Shown here: one piece after another, positions 38,101-44,265 of the stretch
Numbering within the stretch: the stretch's first letter is position 1
Layout of the letters: every line of letters starts with the position of its first letter
Assembly: GCA_025618425.1 (NCBI GenBank)
Contig: CM046842.1
Span: 34,477,188 to 34,541,187 of the forward strand
Origin: Heliocidaris tuberculata
Lineage: Eukaryota; Echinodermata; Echinoidea; Camarodonta; Echinometridae
Direction of reading: 5' to 3'
Length of the DNA: 64,000 nucleotides
Made by a program: the position numbers and the translations under genes
Notes under the pieces: model-generated
What the model was told of the DNA's origin: nothing
Seen by the model: only the letters and a program-made list of their open reading frames with translations
Databases searched by the model: none

Positions 38101-38708
38101 ACTTGAACCCAGGATCTACTGCAGTTCCTCTTCCCAACATAGGCTTAAATGATCTCTTTCCATGTTTTCAAGATAATAGTGTTTTGAATTGTTTTGAATT
38201 TTTTAAAAAGCTGTTTTCTTCAGTTGCTGCCCAGCTACTTTAAAATAGAACTCCACTAATATATGTGTAAGTGGGGCGACCAATGTTGGTCATTATAATG
38301 GGCTGTATATTAAAACATTCACTTGACTGCCTGGTTGATTAATCTGTGTGGATTTACATGAAACATATATAAATAAAGTATATGATAAGGAAGATGTCAT
38401 CTTTATTTGTTGCATTGTGGGGTAGCTGTGGCCCTGGGATTATCATTATGAAGAGACTTTGCCGAATAGTAATTCTGCTTTTAATGAAAGGTTGCAGCTC
38501 TGTACATACTTGACCTTTGACCTTTTCTTCTTTCCCAGGTTCCACCATGTTAGTTGACGATTCCCTGTATGACAATCATGGTATGATCATAGGAGAGGCA
38601 TCGTTTGTACCAAGTACACTGGATGCAGGAAGGTTTGAAGTCACTTATCCTGACTCGAGACGCAGGAGAAGAAAGAGAAGGAGTGTGGATGCTCATACAG
38701 AATTATGA
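1..38708 (+). CDS. Mega-thrombospondin-like multidomain extracellular protein, 3' 41 exons (5' end outside window)
   Basis: Exons read by eye: 1-36, 1246-1311, 1894-1965, 3947-4131, 5790-5910, 7139-7341, 7813-7879, 8751-8966, 9873-9962, 10472-10641, 11230-11327, 12070-12295, 13512-13655, 15863-16032, 16688-16860, 17757-17974, 19027-19167, 20168-20352, 21223-21376, 22316-22479, 23075-23137, 23733-23835, 24399-24578, 25191-25327, 25478-25618, 26028-26102, 26426-26575, 26995-27216, 27827-27986, 28881-29064, 30402-30487, 32209-32304, 32479-32648, 33081-33323, 33584-33756, 34512-34655, 35837-36022, 36504-36604, 36914-36984, 37891-38086, 38539-38708. Phases join without a frameshift across all of them, giving about 1,982 residues and a stop. 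Introns are GT-AG except one GC-AG at 33324. No membrane segment is visible, so a secreted calcium-binding matrix or adhesion protein is inferred. The signal peptide and first LRRs lie to the left. The EGF/TSP3/TSP-C core aligns in order with COMP/thrombospondins; the added modules match the group called mega-thrombospondins. Confidence 0.92.
364..960 (+). repeat. GA-rich microsatellite block
   Basis: About 600 bases of (GA)n, GGGAGA and related purine-rich repeats lie in the intron between the first and second visible exons. The long open frames in it are low complexity on both strands and are not coding. Confidence 0.95.
2078..2454. mobile_element. TTAA-bounded inverted-repeat element (MITE)
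   Basis: The ends read TTAAAGGGTACCAATCACC and its near-exact reverse complement (ggtgattggtacactttaa). TTAA at both borders is the piggyBac-superfamily target signature. An internal hairpin surrounds gcgcggaac and gttccgcgc. No transposase is visible. Confidence 0.85.
2731..3134 (+). mobile_element. TTAACCCTTTC MITE, copy 1 (right end eroded)
   Basis: It begins TTAACCCTTTCAGGACAGG and shares about 400 bases with copies at 20539 and 39150 (aattatttaagggctaaatt, ttgccaatttaaggatttta). The right terminus is degraded. Confidence 0.88.
3584..3660 (+). pseudogene. Decayed upstream copy of the LRRCT exon start
   Basis: A cctacaggGATAACCTAGCAAG segment resembles the acceptor and first 75 bases of the real exon at 3947 (shared TAGTTGTAACATC and TCAGTGTATGACATT). 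It lacks several bases of the LSNNN codons, diverges after about 75 bases, has no donor and is not needed for frame. Confidence 0.8.
3655..3850 (-). repeat. Dispersed tRNA-derived SINE, copy 1
   Basis: It shares about 190 bases with 40966-41170 (agcatgtgtatgcttg.aagt, then taagtcctctccgagggact). On the minus strand the right end reads as a tRNA-like head (ggctcagtggtagagcaatgg). Confidence 0.75.
4208..4802. mobile_element. TTAA-bounded foldback element
   Basis: TTAA marks both borders and the arms are inverted over roughly 200 bases: ggtgaaagtttgaa and ataagaaagttatg on the left recur inverted on the right (cataactttcttat, ttcaaactttcacc). It lies between the LRRCT exon and its downstream decayed copy. 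Confidence 0.82.
4951..5068 (+). pseudogene. Decayed downstream copy of the LRRCT exon end
   Basis: The 3' half of exon 3947-4131, including its agtaagtact donor, is repeated with substitutions and indels (tgtgccacaccgagcaag, then gtgaatcaagaaaactactt, then tcgcagtaagtact). The frame is broken, so it cannot replace the real exon. Confidence 0.8.
5117..5294. mobile_element. TTAA-bounded short MITE
   Basis: The ends are TTAAATTACCATATAAAAG and the inverted cttttaaatggtaatttaa. Subterminal gtgaccgctttttctc and gaaaaaagtggtcgc are also inverted. The element is about 178 bases with no coding content. Confidence 0.85.
5790..7341 (+). CDS. FN3-like domain (two exons)
   Basis: Exons 5790-5910 and 7139-7341 encode about 108 residues. 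The first half has a [18 protein letters not shown] start with the conserved tryptophan, as in fibronectin type III B-strands. The second half carries [18 protein letters not shown], matching the F/G-strand region. Three N-linked glycosylation sequons (NVT, NDT, NTS) fit an extracellular position. The intron between the halves contains truncated echoes of the second exon's start. Confidence 0.75.
6378..7010 (+). pseudogene. Three truncated copies of the FN3 second-exon start
   Basis: The real exon at 7139 begins TCCTATGTGATCAACTGTAC after a CT-rich tract. Similar starts occur at about 6381 (taggtcctatcattggctc), 6908 (ggtcctatatgttcaacttc) and 6970 (ggtcctatatgtgatcaact). Each lies near CT-rich DNA and each is lost after 15-45 bases. 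Confidence 0.7.
7813..13655 (+). CDS. Fibro-slime (PA14-related) domain, seven exons
   Basis: Exons 7813-7879, 8751-8966, 9873-9962, 10472-10641, 11230-11327, 12070-12295 and 13512-13655 cover visible residues 228 to about 564. Landmarks in order are [87 protein letters not shown] and DFFLELKSF. This is the order seen in the fibro-slime family (TIGR02148; Fibrobacter, Dictyostelium and other proteins), whose fold overlaps PA14. Carbohydrate or cell-surface binding is the usual inference. The family call rests on memory of the consensus; an HMM search would settle it. Confidence 0.82.
8005..8080 (+). pseudogene. Copy of exon 7 end, donor and intron start
   Basis: The tail of exon 7813-7879 with its donor and about 60 intron bases recurs about 143 bases downstream: tattatgactt(t/c)aggtat, then tggtatttgatattaata, then tgatcaga.tgagg. 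The acceptor side is absent, so it is an inert echo. Confidence 0.8.
8218..8565 (+). repeat. 49-bp minisatellite, seven units
   Basis: A 49-base unit (gagagagagtataagagaag, then acagagagagtataattaag, then caattatat) repeats about seven times with almost no variation, inside the intron before exon 8751. Each unit holds the small palindrome ataatt-aagc-aattat. The last unit has ttcag in place of ttaag. Confidence 0.95.
11588..12069 (+). pseudogene. Serial decayed copies of the exon 12 start
   Basis: The real exon at 12070 begins gttggtgatgcctatagatt. Related starts lie at about 11588 (gttcttgatgcctatatgtt with tattccacactgaggga), 11875 (gttggtgatgcctatagata with cttcaacactga), 11942 (gtggtgatgcagatagata) and 11997 (gtggtgatgcatatagaaat). 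The 11875 copy also repeats the upstream tatctatctttcttacac, but its acceptor is changed from gcag to gctg. Confidence 0.85.
11629..11824. mobile_element. MITE with CGCGAAAA-rich ends
   Basis: The termini are atactgtataagctgtttt and its inverted partner (aataaccacttatacagtat), with the inner TTTCGCG/CGCGAAA motif also inverted. It is inserted directly after the first decayed exon-12 echo. Confidence 0.85.
12806..13461. mobile_element. GTGACCC-ended MITE, 656 bp
   Basis: The left end gtgaccctctaccacaaaac with gaccaataagtcg is inverted at the right end (cgacttattggtc then attttgtggtggagggtcac). It ends only 50 bases before exon 13512. A relative lies at 50172-51311. Confidence 0.85.
13875..14010 (+). 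pseudogene. Non-LTR retrotransposon reverse transcriptase C-terminal remnant
   Basis: The open segment reads [20 protein letters not shown] followed by [14 protein letters not shown]. This is the usual GPxxWNSLP...S...FKRxLK end of jockey/CR1-type ORF2. It is a short 5'-truncated relic in an intron. Confidence 0.8.
14288..14990 (+). repeat. CCGTCCGT-headed dispersed element with about 155-bp tandem units
   Basis: The element starts with the hairpin agctcatccggcccgaatgg, then (CCGT)n. It then has about four units containing ttattgaccgatttcgattt and cttctacacagaattttgaa. The body resembles that of the 39837-40847 element, but the 5' head differs. Confidence 0.8.
15863..17974 (+). CDS. Cadherin repeats (three exons)
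   Basis: Exons 15863-16032, 16688-16860 and 17757-17974 encode visible residues 565-751. The classic calcium-linker motif DINDNCPIF follows a [10 protein letters not shown] strand. The next repeat begins with [15 protein letters not shown] and ends with [19 protein letters not shown]. The second repeat looks shorter than a usual 105-110 residue EC domain between LTY and the DAGSP segment, so its middle strands may be reduced. The intron before the third exon carries a very long GAG/GAA tract. Confidence 0.9.
16239..16344. mobile_element. Short inverted-repeat element, 106 bp
   Basis: The ends are 21-base near-perfect inverted repeats (tgacggcttcccatacaatc against gattgtatgggaagctgtca). There is no coding content. 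Confidence 0.75.
17331..17645 (+). repeat. (GAG)n followed by (GAA)n tract
   Basis: About 180 bases of GAG repeats are followed by about 125 bases of GAA repeats, all purine on the plus strand, in the intron before cadherin exon 17757. The poly-R, poly-E and poly-K frames it opens are artefacts; the acceptor at 17757 and the cadherin phase exclude it from the mRNA. Confidence 0.97.
18204..18482 (+). pseudogene. Non-LTR retrotransposon ORF2 C-terminal fragment
   Basis: The reading frame gives [16 protein letters not shown], a stop at 18278, then [40 protein letters not shown] and [12 protein letters not shown]. This is the characteristic end of CR1/jockey-like reverse transcriptase proteins. 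It is dead because of the stop and truncation. Confidence 0.88.
18858..18996. mobile_element. GTTTCATAAAACTT MITE, copy 1
   Basis: The ends cgtttcataaaacttgt and acaagttttatgaaac are inverted. A second copy lies at 46094-46232 with the same termini (ccctgtttcataaaactt). Confidence 0.82.
19027..21376 (+). CDS. F5/8 type C (discoidin) domain, three exons
   Basis: Exons 19027-19167, 20168-20352 and 21223-21376 give visible residues 752-911. The domain opens with the first cysteine in [14 protein letters not shown] and the RARLN strand. It continues with [41 protein letters not shown] and [11 protein letters not shown], and closes at RMEILGC with the second cysteine. Domain order and the terminal cysteine pair are canonical for discoidin-type lipid, glycan or collagen binding domains. 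Confidence 0.93.
19186..19420 (+). repeat. GATGAT-rich trinucleotide block
   Basis: Imperfect (GAT)n/(GGT)n repeats fill the start of the intron after discoidin exon 19027-19167. The open frames (poly-M, poly-H) are low complexity. Confidence 0.9.
19468..19512 (+). repeat. Short interstitial telomere-like CCCTAA tract
   Basis: Degenerate cctaacc/ccccaac repeats end in ccctaaccctaa. Only two exact telomere units are present. Confidence 0.6.
20539..20952 (-). mobile_element. TTAACCCTTTC MITE, copy 2 (reverse orientation)
   Basis: The ends are TTAACCCTTTCAAGACA and tgtcctgaaagggttaa, both intact. It is 414 bases and homologous, inverted, to copies at 2731 and 39150. Confidence 0.92.
22240..22276 (+). 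pseudogene. Fragment of the cysteine-rich exon in the preceding intron
   Basis: A taggggatggtctgcagcgc segment followed by ccctgt matches the GDGLQRPC codons of exon 22316-22479 (taggggatggtcttcaacgt), about 110 bases upstream. No splice site accompanies it. Confidence 0.65.
22316..24578 (+). CDS. Cysteine-rich TNFR/ephrin-receptor-like region, four exons
   Basis: Exons 22316-22479, 23075-23137, 23733-23835 and 24399-24578 encode visible residues 912-1081. CxxC pairs and glycines recur ([62 protein letters not shown]). This resembles TNFR, GCC2/GCC3 and ephrin-receptor-like cysteine-rich modules. The exact family cannot be fixed by eye. The last exon must end at 24578, before gtgagt, because only that donor keeps frame with the next EGF exon and restores a cysteine codon. 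Confidence 0.82.
23160..23280 (+). repeat. LINE-type 3' tail with (TGAAC)n
   Basis: The segment ends gtaaaataaatgaactgaac then tgaactgaag, the short tandem tail typical of CR1/L2-like retroposon 3' ends. No coding part remains. Confidence 0.6.
25191..26575 (+). CDS. Thrombospondin-type EGF modules (four exons)
   Basis: Exons 25191-25327, 25478-25618, 26028-26102 and 26426-26575, completed by the start of 26995-27216, form four EGF-like modules. The second contains [12 protein letters not shown] followed by VCSDVDEC. This long insert and following calcium-binding EGF start are diagnostic of thrombospondins and COMP (GVGLAFAKANKQ then VCTDINEC in human COMP). Spacing of all four modules parallels COMP. 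The exons are symmetric phase 0, which suits shuffling. Confidence 0.93.
26995..32648 (+). CDS. Thrombospondin type 3 calcium-binding repeats (six exons)
   Basis: Exons 26995-27216, 27827-27986, 28881-29064, 30402-30487, 32209-32304 and 32479-32648 encode the aspartate-rich wire region. The opening [15 protein letters not shown] and [19 protein letters not shown] align directly with COMP. Later repeats carry [40 protein letters not shown] and [16 protein letters not shown], each with the DxDxDG calcium loops and the paired cysteines. The last exon runs into the TSP C-terminal domain. The domain presumably binds many calcium ions and wraps against the C-terminal lectin fold. Confidence 0.95.
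27718..27785 (+). pseudogene. Decayed tandem copy of a TSP3 exon
   Basis: After a ttttacag acceptor, gataactgtcagtat and then aatcagaatcaagc and gagatggcta copy the exon at 27827, about 109 bases upstream of it. A two-base insertion shifts the frame and no donor follows. Confidence 0.88.
28570..28880 (+). pseudogene. Two decayed copies of the exon 30 start in a tandem array
   Basis: Copies at about 28612 and 28752 precede the real exon at 28881, periods about 140 and 129 bases. They share the intron piece gacctttaacccttaacaca and exon words such as ctgccctctatacaatagca. The first copy has lost its AG acceptor. The second keeps an ag, but reads to a stop and lacks a donor. Confidence 0.88.
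29080..29746. mobile_element. 667-bp inverted-repeat element
   Basis: The left end ctgaatataaaaacgaccca and the right end ggccgtttttatattcag are inverted with about 24 of 26 matches. The word gacccaagtcc/ggacttgggtc recurs internally in both orientations. Confidence 0.85.
30885..31150. repeat. Cluster of AACCGATGAC motifs in both orientations
   Basis: The decamer AACCGATGAC or close variants occurs at about 30888, 30927, 30960, 30993, 31019 and 31080, and inverted (gtcatcggtt) at about 31091, 31105 and 31141. Early spacing is about 33-39 bases. CA repeats flank both sides. Confidence 0.85.
31525..31699. mobile_element. Tigger/pogo-like MITE, TA target site
   Basis: CAGTGGAACCTCGTTATAAC opens the element and ggttccactg closes it, with TA on both sides. 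It is 175 bases. Relatives occur at 43774, 44127, 45384 and 45693. Confidence 0.88.
31954..32143. mobile_element. MITE with about 55-bp inverted ends
   Basis: The left end taacacgataaaaactactt, ttcgaaaaataaactcaa is inverted at the right end (ttgagtttattttttcga then agtagtttttatcgtgtta). It ends about 65 bases before exon 32209. Confidence 0.9.
32479..34655 (+). CDS. Thrombospondin C-terminal (L-lectin-like) domain
   Basis: Exons 32479-32648 (second half), 33081-33323, 33584-33756 and 34512-34655 encode about 215 residues. Landmarks are [75 protein letters not shown] and [19 protein letters not shown]. They match COMP in order and spacing (YAGFIFGYQ, FYVVMWKQ, NALWHTGD, RLLWKDPRNVGWKD, RGGRLGVFCFSQ). 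The intron after 33323 starts with gcaagt, a GC donor, and the alignment has no gap there. Confidence 0.95.
32867..32938 (+). pseudogene. Decayed copy of the TSP-C exon start
   Basis: The segment tgatgttgattggttatgat followed by accctcacaccagt matches tgatgctgattggctacgat, acccttggaccagt of exon 33081-33323, about 210 bases upstream. The copied part covers the exon's [11 protein letters not shown] codons; no usable acceptor is evident. Confidence 0.8.
33780..33990 (+). repeat. GATGGT-rich block
   Basis: Imperfect GATGGT/GATGAT repeats sit at the start of the intron after exon 33584-33756. Confidence 0.85.
34700..35330. repeat. Retroposon-like block bounded by simple tails
   Basis: It opens with (TGAT)n and ttttatttaccaccaaaa and closes with gaataaatgaataaatcaaa, tcaaatcgaatcaa. 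The left part resembles 41205-41300 (ttttcata.aatgatattta). No coding segment is recognised. Confidence 0.5.
35837..38708 (+). CDS. LamG/concanavalin A-like domain and polybasic C-terminus
   Basis: Exons 35837-36022, 36504-36604, 36914-36984, 37891-38086 and 38539-38708 follow the TSP-C domain, an addition absent from vertebrate thrombospondins. [55 protein letters not shown] and [18 protein letters not shown] are typical of the Laminin_G_3/pentraxin-like ConA fold, including the VRVWG strand. The last exon adds [20 protein letters not shown] and ends [16 protein letters not shown]. The RRRRRKRR stretch resembles a furin-type or heparin-binding site. The stop is TGA at 38706-38708. Confidence 0.93.
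36130..36360 (-). repeat. tRNA-derived SINE, degenerate
   Basis: On the minus strand a tRNA-like head (gtggtatagcggttcattca) is followed by taaggcatttatctatggtt and ccacccaggtgttaaatag, words shared with the SINEs at 48283 and 60890. Confidence 0.6.
37140..37480 (+). repeat. CT-rich tandem duplication
   Basis: An approximately 150-base unit (ccctatgtctcttaat, ctcactttct, ccaagc.tcatatt, aaaccttaaa, agcagtatttta) occurs twice, in the intron before exon 37891. Confidence 0.8.
37563..37800 (+). repeat. tRNA-derived SINE
   Basis: The head has polymerase III box A (gtggtctagtggataagt) and box B (gggttcgaatccc) with tRNA-like spacing. A non-tRNA body follows (gtaagtgggtacctggtcgg). Confidence 0.8.
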
Positions 38709-39149
38709 TCAGAGCTTGAAAGTATTTTTAAACTGCTAAAGAACACAGCGCTGTATGGTAGATCCGAAGATGTGTATCGAGGTACATCACAAGCAATATT
38801 TAGTTAGCACAAGGGCAGACATTGGTGCTTCATGAGGCTTTCTTCCCAGGCTTTAGCACCACGGTGGAGAATGAAAGAAGGCAACTTGGTCCTGTCCGGA
38901 GCGGAGTGTTCCCAGTTGGTATTGGTGATAGCAAGTGCCTTCAGGAGAACTTTATCCTCAAAGTGTTACTTAGGGCACCCATGATGTGTGGTTTATTATG
39001 GGAGCAACATGAATACCAATATGAACAAACAAAACCTTGATTAGATACAAATAACGTGCTTAACAGTGTTCCTTGGTGTCAAATATACCGTTGCTTAATA
39101 TGCAACTTATAAGTTAAATCAAATCCGTCCACTCTATACTCTTATCTTG
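38709..39149 (+). other. Probable 3' UTR of the large gene
   Basis: About 440 bases follow the stop without exons or recognised repeats. No AATAAA is present, so the true polyadenylation site lies further on or uses a variant signal. Confidence 0.5.
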
Positions 39150-39564
39150 TTAACCCTTTCAGGACAGGAATTATTTAAGGGCTAAATTGATCACATTTTG
39201 TTCTTCAAATTGGCAACAATTATATTTTTCTTTTAGTGCTACATGGTTGTAATAAGGTGCAATGTGTTTGAAAACAATATACATGGTTAGAAATGTTGTC
39301 AACAAGTTGAAAAAATTGCCAATTTTGATAAAAAATAATGATTTTGAACCTCTCAATGTGTTGCCAATTTAAGGATTTTAAAGCTTATTCTTGTCTTAAA
39401 AATTCCTGGCATCAAACACAATATGGTCAAGCAACAAAAATTGACATAGTGTGTGCAGAAATTTTTGCTCTTTCACTCATTCATCTGGTATATTTGTTAG
39501 AGCTCTGAATCAAAAGTTATTGAGCCAAACCACAAAATGTGGTCAATTGTCTCAAAAGGGTTAA
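39150..39564 (+). mobile_element. TTAACCCTTTC MITE, copy 3
   Basis: The ends are TTAACCCTTTCAGGACA and tgtctcaaaagggttaa. It is 415 bases and homologous throughout to the copies at 2731 and 20539. Confidence 0.92.
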
Positions 39565-39836
39565 TTCAGTATGTATTATGTACATAGAAGATTGACAATT
39601 ACACCCATTTGTCCCACTCACTATTGGTCCTATGTTAAACAATGTTTAATTGTATACCCTTATTATGTTGTGGATAGGGGTTAATGGCTTGATTTGAAAT
39701 ATTTATTATGCAATACAATTTGATTGTAATAATTGTAATGGTGTATTATTACTGTACATATAAATGTATATCCTTGCTGTCATTTTAACATTTTTAGCAT
39801 GTTTTTAAACAAATGTCAATATGTTTCATCATAATT

Positions 39837-40847
39837 GTCCCCGCCGAACGAAGTTCGTGAGGGGACTATGAAACGGGCTCCGTACGTGTGTGCGTGTGTG
39901 TGTGTGTCCGTCCGTCCGTCCGTCCGTCCGTCCGTCCGTGTGTGCTCAAATGTTAGAAAATGCTACTTCTCTGTCATTTCTTGGCCGATTTTGATTCCGA
40001 TTGTTTTATCTGATAGGGCTGGGTGGGGGCTACCAAACCGCTACACAGAATTTTGAAATTCATTAATTATGCAAATTTATGCAAATTTATTCAAAATCGA
40101 CGAAAATTGCTACTTCTCCTCTATTTCACATCGGATTTTGATTCCGATTGTTTTATCTGATAGGGCTGGGTGGGGGCTTCCAAACTTCTACACAGAATTT
40201 TGAAATTCATTAATTATGCAAATTTATGCAAATTTATTCAAAATTGACGAAAAATGCTACTTCTCCTCTATTTCACATCGGATTTTGATTCCGATTGTTT
40301 TATTTGATAGGGCTGGGTGGGGGCTTCCAAACTTCTACACAGAATTTTGAAATTCATTAATTATGCAAATTTATGCAAATTTATTCAAAATTGACGAAAA
40401 ATGCTACTTCTCCTCTATTTCACATCGGATTTTGATTCCGATTGTTTTATCTGATAGGGTTGGGTGGGGGCTTCCAAACTTCTACACAGAATTTTGAAAT
40501 TCATTAATTATGCAAATTTATGCAAATTTATTCAAAATTGACAAAAAATGCTACTTCTCCTCTATTTCACATCAGATTTTGATTCCGATTGTTTTATCTG
40601 ATAGGGCTAGGTGGGGGCTTCCAAACTTCTACACAGAATTTTGAAATTTATTATTCATGCAAATTTATTCAAAATGGCTGAAGGTTCATAATGTTCTCAT
40701 GTTTTATATTTCAGTTGTATACATGCATTGTTGGTATTCTCTTCTTTTGCATGCAGTAACATTATTATTTTATTCACTAAAGTTTTTCACTGAAGTTTTA
40801 AGGTTCAGGCTAGTTAATTTCCACAGATCTGCACTTCCGGCGGGGAC
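39837..40847. mobile_element. GTCCCCGCCG-ended element with 147-bp tandem array
   Basis: The termini gtccccgccg and cggcggggac are inverted. Inside are (CCGT)n at 39908-39940 and then about five tandem units of about 147 bases (39955-40670), each with gattccgattgttttat and tctacacagaattttgaa. Confidence 0.88.
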
Positions 40848-40965
40848 ATTTATTACGCATTGCGTAATTTACTCATTCACTTGTTGATGTTCATGTAAAC
40901 ATGAAATATTCAGCCCTGCTGCCTTTCACGTGAAATGTACGTGGTTTTGATGGTTTGTTTTAACT

Positions 40966-41175
40966 GACTACTAAGAAAGCATGTGTATGCTTGTAAGTAA
41001 GCAACCAGGGGACCGACAGCTTTAAGTCCTCTCCGAGGGACTTGGTAGTGAGTATTAATGCCTTAGCAAAGGGCACTGCCACATCCATTTGGTTTCAAAA
41101 CCAGGGTCCTCCCAGGGTCCTCCCAGTTAAGAGTCAGACCACTGCTCTATACCACTGATGAGCCATTGCATCTGA
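40966..41175 (-). repeat. Dispersed tRNA-derived SINE, copy 2
   Basis: Homologous to 3655-3850. It has an additional short duplication (cagggtcctccc twice). Confidence 0.75.
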
Positions 41176-42206
41176 ATGAATTAAGAATACAAATAAATTA
41201 TTATTAATTGATTGGTTGATTGATTACCAGTGAAAAATGATAACCAGGTATGATATATTTTCATATAATGATATTTATATATAAAAGAAGAAAAAAAATG
41301 TTTGGTAAAAAACATTAGTTTGGGTTAGGCTCGGGGAAACCCCAAGTGTTGCCCTTACTGTAACCATAACCTTTACTGTAGATAAGCATGATCCATGAAG
41401 ACAAGGTGGTAATTTGATTATTGACACTCAGTACATAAGGAATGCATATGTAGAACAAACTTTCCTTCCTGGAATCCATGCTCACCTATTTATTTTCCAT
41501 GGGACTAGTCTACATCAAAGTCCTGTAAATCTATGGTGTCCTTAAAAATCAAAGCTGAATTCAGTTTTGTTCAACTTGATCCTTACAGTTACAATAACCC
41601 TATAGTATTTGTTAATGTAGGCCCAATGGTGAGATCTGTGTAGTTATTTTGTGTAGTGTGTGTTTTTGTTTGTGTAATTCTTATTTTACCTACATACAGT
41701 ACATGTACATACAGTGCATACATGTGCATAGTATTTACCTTTTTTTGACATACTGTTTCCCCTTATGAATCCTGTATAAGTAACTGACTATAAACACATG
41801 GGGGGGGGGGGACTGTATTCTGAAATTTGTTTCAACTTTCATTTTAGTGAGAGGTATTTAGGTGTAATAACAAATCTTCAATTCTGTACATATTTCTTGT
41901 ACGTTGAGAGGCTTTTCTGTCTGCAAATATATGTATACAACCTAAAATGTTGTAGGCCCTCTGATGCACAAATGTTTAAAGGGGGACATATGGCACAAAG
42001 ATACATGTAGATAATGTAGCTAATGATAAGTTGTTCATGCAACTTTCACATGAGAATGGCTGCTTTTATACAATATATTTAGAACATGGGAAAGCATTTT
42101 TAATGCACTTTTTTATACGGCTTTAAGGGTCCTAAGCAATACCTCTGACACAACTTTTCTCCAGCATTTTAACGAAGGTATGCATGTTGCAAATAAACAG
42201 TTGTCT
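41176..42206. other. Intergenic stretch without recognised gene
   Basis: AT-rich DNA with a short (ATTG)n start and a G11 run at about 41801. No exon-like pattern or long repeat was seen. Confidence 0.6.
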
Positions 42207-42538
42207 TTAACCCCTACCGTGCCATTGGCGGATATTCCCACCTGGGCATTATATATGCAGCTGGCGGTGGATGGCATTTCCCACCCACAAAGTGTTAACC
42301 TAAAAAAATGGAAGTTTATTTAATCATTAAGATTATTTAGGGGTGGAAGTATGAATTACTTTTGATGAATTCATTATGTAATGTGAGGGAATAAATTTAG
42401 TGTAGAAATAAATTCTTCAGAATAAAGGGAAGTAGGATAAAAATGTTTGAACACTCATCAAAGTTCAAGTCTGATCGTGTCATTTACGGGTGGCCAGACA
42501 AAAGGAAGGCACAGAATAGATGGCATTGTAGGGGTTAA
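42207..42538. mobile_element. TTAACCCCTAC MITE
   Basis: The ends TTAACCCCTACCGTGCCAT and atggcattgtaggggttaa are inverted with 17 of 19 matches and TTAA at both borders. It is 332 bases. Confidence 0.88.
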
Positions 42539-43773
42539 TCTTCATTACTTGTCTGCCACAGCAACAAATACATGTCACTAGCTTCCAGATAGGGGAAGCT
42601 GATTGTTGATTAGGTAGATGCAGTACTTCGTTGTAAAACTTTAGGAGAGACGTACCATATTTTTATACTGCGGCACCCAAGATGGCCATTGTTATTTAAT
42701 TTTTTTATTTATTTACAATGTCATTTGTATATTCCGTCCAAATTTTATAATCAGTGTGTTCGTCTGTGTGATGTGAGAGTATTGAAGTAGGGAAGTCTCT
42801 GTATGACGCATTCATTTTAACAATTTTTGCTCATTGTCCATTTAACCATGTTCCAGTAATGTGAAATTTTCTTTGGACAGTATTTTATGCAAAGATTTCT
42901 ATTTGTTTATTTTGCATGGGTTACAAAATAACTTGTCAATTTCATTTTGTGATTAGTGAATTGAGATGGACCTCCACGTATGATAGTAGTATGTACATTT
43001 AATCACAAACTCTTGAAATTCTTATATCACCATGGGGTCTGCAAGCTTTTCCCAGAGTAAATTTGCCAAAAGTTCACTACATTTTGCATTCGAAAGAAAC
43101 TGTTATTTGAGCTTCATAGGTTTGCAAGGTGGAACAATCAAAGAGCGTGAAAGTTTAATCCCTTAGATGGTGCTTCCGCAAACTTTCAAGCTTTCTAAAC
43201 TCTTAATTGTTAAATATCATTATCGACAACCCAAAACCACAGACAGTTTCAATTTTCAGTCAATGGCACTGTTAACTCACTCTCACTTGTTTGTGCATAC
43301 ATGTATATGTGATGTTGTTTTTTATACGCTAAGTCTTTCAGGAAACATAATGAGCATTCCATTGTCAATATTCTTGTATAAATTTGTTAATTTGAGATGA
43401 TTTATTTGGAAATATTTCTAACATGAATCAATTGTATATAAATTTATGTATATACATGTACATAGGACAAGATAAGAACAGAATTTTGAAAGTGAATTAT
43501 GAAATTTTTATATTTTCGTACCAATTATGTGAACAATCTGAATGTTTAAACGAGAAATTGCGTGCTTTAGAAGTATTGAAAATAATTTTTCTTTATGGAG
43601 TGCAAGTTCTAACTTCATTTGCATTTTAATAAAAGATAAATGAAATACATGAGAATACATTCATCATTCTTTCTGTCTTTTAATTCTCGTTTGCCTAAAA
43701 AGATTGTATACAAATAACAGAAAATACTTTATTATTATCGTATCTGTGAATATACATTATATTCATTCTCATA
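42539..43773. other. Intergenic stretch without recognised gene
   Basis: AT-rich DNA. An aataaa lies at about 43629 and could be a distal polyadenylation signal for the large gene, but nothing else supports this. Confidence 0.4.
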
Positions 43774-44265
43774 CAGTGGAACCTCGTTATTACAAATTTC
43801 TAGAAACAAATTTGATAGCTTTTTTTTATTGAAATCTTGTTATATCAGGACTAAATAAACAATATTGCAAACGTGGAATATATTTCGCAGTGTGGAATTT
43901 CTTGCCTATTTCGGGTGGCAAAAAATTTGTGCAAAATCAAAACACAAAAATAATTTTGCTCACGTCGATTTTTGCTGAAAACAAAAACATGTGAAATTCA
44001 TTTTACTTGTCAGATTGCTAGAAATTAATCACGTGAAAATTTCCACTTTTCCAGCAGAATGCAACGATATGGGACCCGCAAGATTACCTTGATATACATG
44101 TAAACAAGAGTTTCTTACATTTAGTACAGTGGAACCTCGTTATAACAAAGTCCTTGGGACCCAGCAAATTACCTCTGTATATTGAAATCTCGATATATCA
44201 GGGCTAAAAAACAATAGAATACAAAGAAAAATCACCTCATTATTACAGTGTTCTTTTTAACGTCA
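43774..44265. mobile_element. Two Tigger-like MITE copies, one interrupted
   Basis: cagtggaacctcgttat occurs at 43774 and 44127. The first copy is split at about 43870-44050 by unrelated DNA and resumes at gggacccgcaagattacc. The second is truncated on the right. Confidence 0.7.
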
